In this document: piece after piece, positions 63,647-64,000 of the stretch
Layout: each line of letters opens with the position of its first letter
Position numbering within the stretch: position 1 is the first letter of the stretch
Source: ZC4RG30 sp039932715
GTDB lineage: Bacteria > Pseudomonadota > Gammaproteobacteria > Steroidobacterales > Steroidobacteraceae
Length of the DNA: 64,000 nucleotides
Direction: 5' to 3'
Assembly (NCBI GenBank): GCA_039932715.1
Contig: JBDTPN010000004.1
Span: forward strand, 105,104 to 169,103
Program-made: the position numbers and the translations under genes
Notes under the pieces: model-generated
The model's database searches: none
What the model was told of the DNA's origin: nothing
What the model saw: the letters and a program-made list of their open reading frames with translations, nothing else

Positions 63647-64000
63647 TCATAGACCCAGTATCTTCTTGTTCGTGGATGCGTCTGCGCCAGTGGCGGCGAA
63701 ATCGTCGAAAGCCCTGTCCGTCCTGCGGATCATGTGGCGCCTGATGAACGGCGCGCCTTCGCGGGCGCCATCTTCTGCAGACTTGAGCACGCACTCCCAT
63801 TCCAGCACCGCCCAGCCTGCGTAGCCGTACTGTGCGAACTTGCTGAAGATGCCGGTGAAATCAATCTGTCCATCGCCAGGTGAGCGGAAACGCGCCGGGC
63901 GATCCACCCAGTTCTGGTAGCCGCCATATACGCCCGAGCGTCCAGTGGGTCGGAACTCGGCATCCTTCACATGGAATGCCTTGATGCGCTGGTGGTAATG
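63647..64000 (-). CDS. Sugar phosphate isomerase/epimerase, C-terminal part
   Basis: C-terminal 117 residues of a TIM-barrel protein that continues beyond the right edge. The block IKAFHVKDAEFRP, then SPGDGQIDFTGIF, and YAGWAVLEWECVLK match the xylose-isomerase-like sugar phosphate isomerase/epimerase family, in which His and Glu bind the metal. The end (REGAPFIRRHMIRRTDRAFDDF) is typical. The first in-frame GTG at 63970 is internal; the coding frame is open to 64000. Confidence 0.88.
   Translation of the reverse strand, partial: HYHQRIKAFHVKDAEFRPTGRSGVYGGYQNWVDRPARFRSPGDGQIDFTGIFSKFAQYGYAGWAVLEWECVLKSAEDGAREGAPFIRRHMIRRTDRAFDDFAATGADASTNKKILGL

Overview
The window is chromosomal DNA around a replication origin of a high-GC gammaproteobacterium. 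The clusters rpmH-rnpA-yidD-yidC-mnmE and dnaA-dnaN-recF-gyrB are read outward from one point near 26.5-28.2 kb. The proteobacterial form of GyrB, a NtrC/NtrY-type sigma-54 pair, an HAE1 RND pump and several families common in soil gammaproteobacteria (DUF1592/DUF1552, DUF6152, DUF6644, DUF6165) suggest the Steroidobacter/Nevskia/Xanthomonas side of the class. That placement is inference from gene content. I see no tRNA, rRNA, insertion sequence, prophage or CRISPR array.

Layout. 0-3 kb: start of a leftward efflux adaptor gene with a sigma-54 promoter, facing a sigma-54 activator and its histidine kinase. 3-9.2 kb (minus): four exported proteins, a DUF1592-type c-type cytochrome, a DUF1552 protein, an ankyrin protein and an MBL-fold protein lacking two metal ligands. 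9.2-18.3 kb: two divergent transglutaminase / permuted ATP-grasp / alpha-E modules, one with ATP-grasp and alpha-E fused and one with them split. 18.4-20.4 kb: carotenoid oxygenase and DUF1428. 20.4-28.1 kb (minus): an unusual SDR, gyrB, recF (holding two parS-like sites), dnaN, probable oriC, dnaA. 28.2-32.9 kb (plus): rpmH, rnpA, yidD, yidC, mnmE and a membrane protein.

33-43.1 kb is a sulfate-uptake region: CysA fused to a universal-stress-like domain, CysT, CysW, a histidine kinase with a cysteine-rich PAS domain and an OmpR-type regulator in one overlapping operon. A GT9 glycosyltransferase and a DUF6165 gene follow, and a porin + sulfate-binding-protein operon converges on them. The same 11-bp-spaced TAAYC repeat lies upstream of cysA, upstream of the porin and just after the regulator gene, so the embedded two-component system may control both operons.

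43.3-64 kb: Tat-type amidohydrolase; Xre/RES toxin-antitoxin pair translationally coupled to a DUF2130 nuclease-like gene; PhoD phosphatase; ahpC-ahpF behind an OxyR-like site; RND adaptor and pump; a five-gene minus-strand operon of exported/membrane proteins (amidohydrolase, unknown 474-aa protein, DUF6152, two DUF6644-like proteins); a nucleoside-type MFS permease; small envelope and soluble proteins; and the 3' part of a sugar phosphate isomerase/epimerase gene cut by the window edge. The only stretch over 300 bases without a firm gene is 49047-49466, which holds a probable 31-aa membrane peptide, a hairpin and the OxyR-like site.
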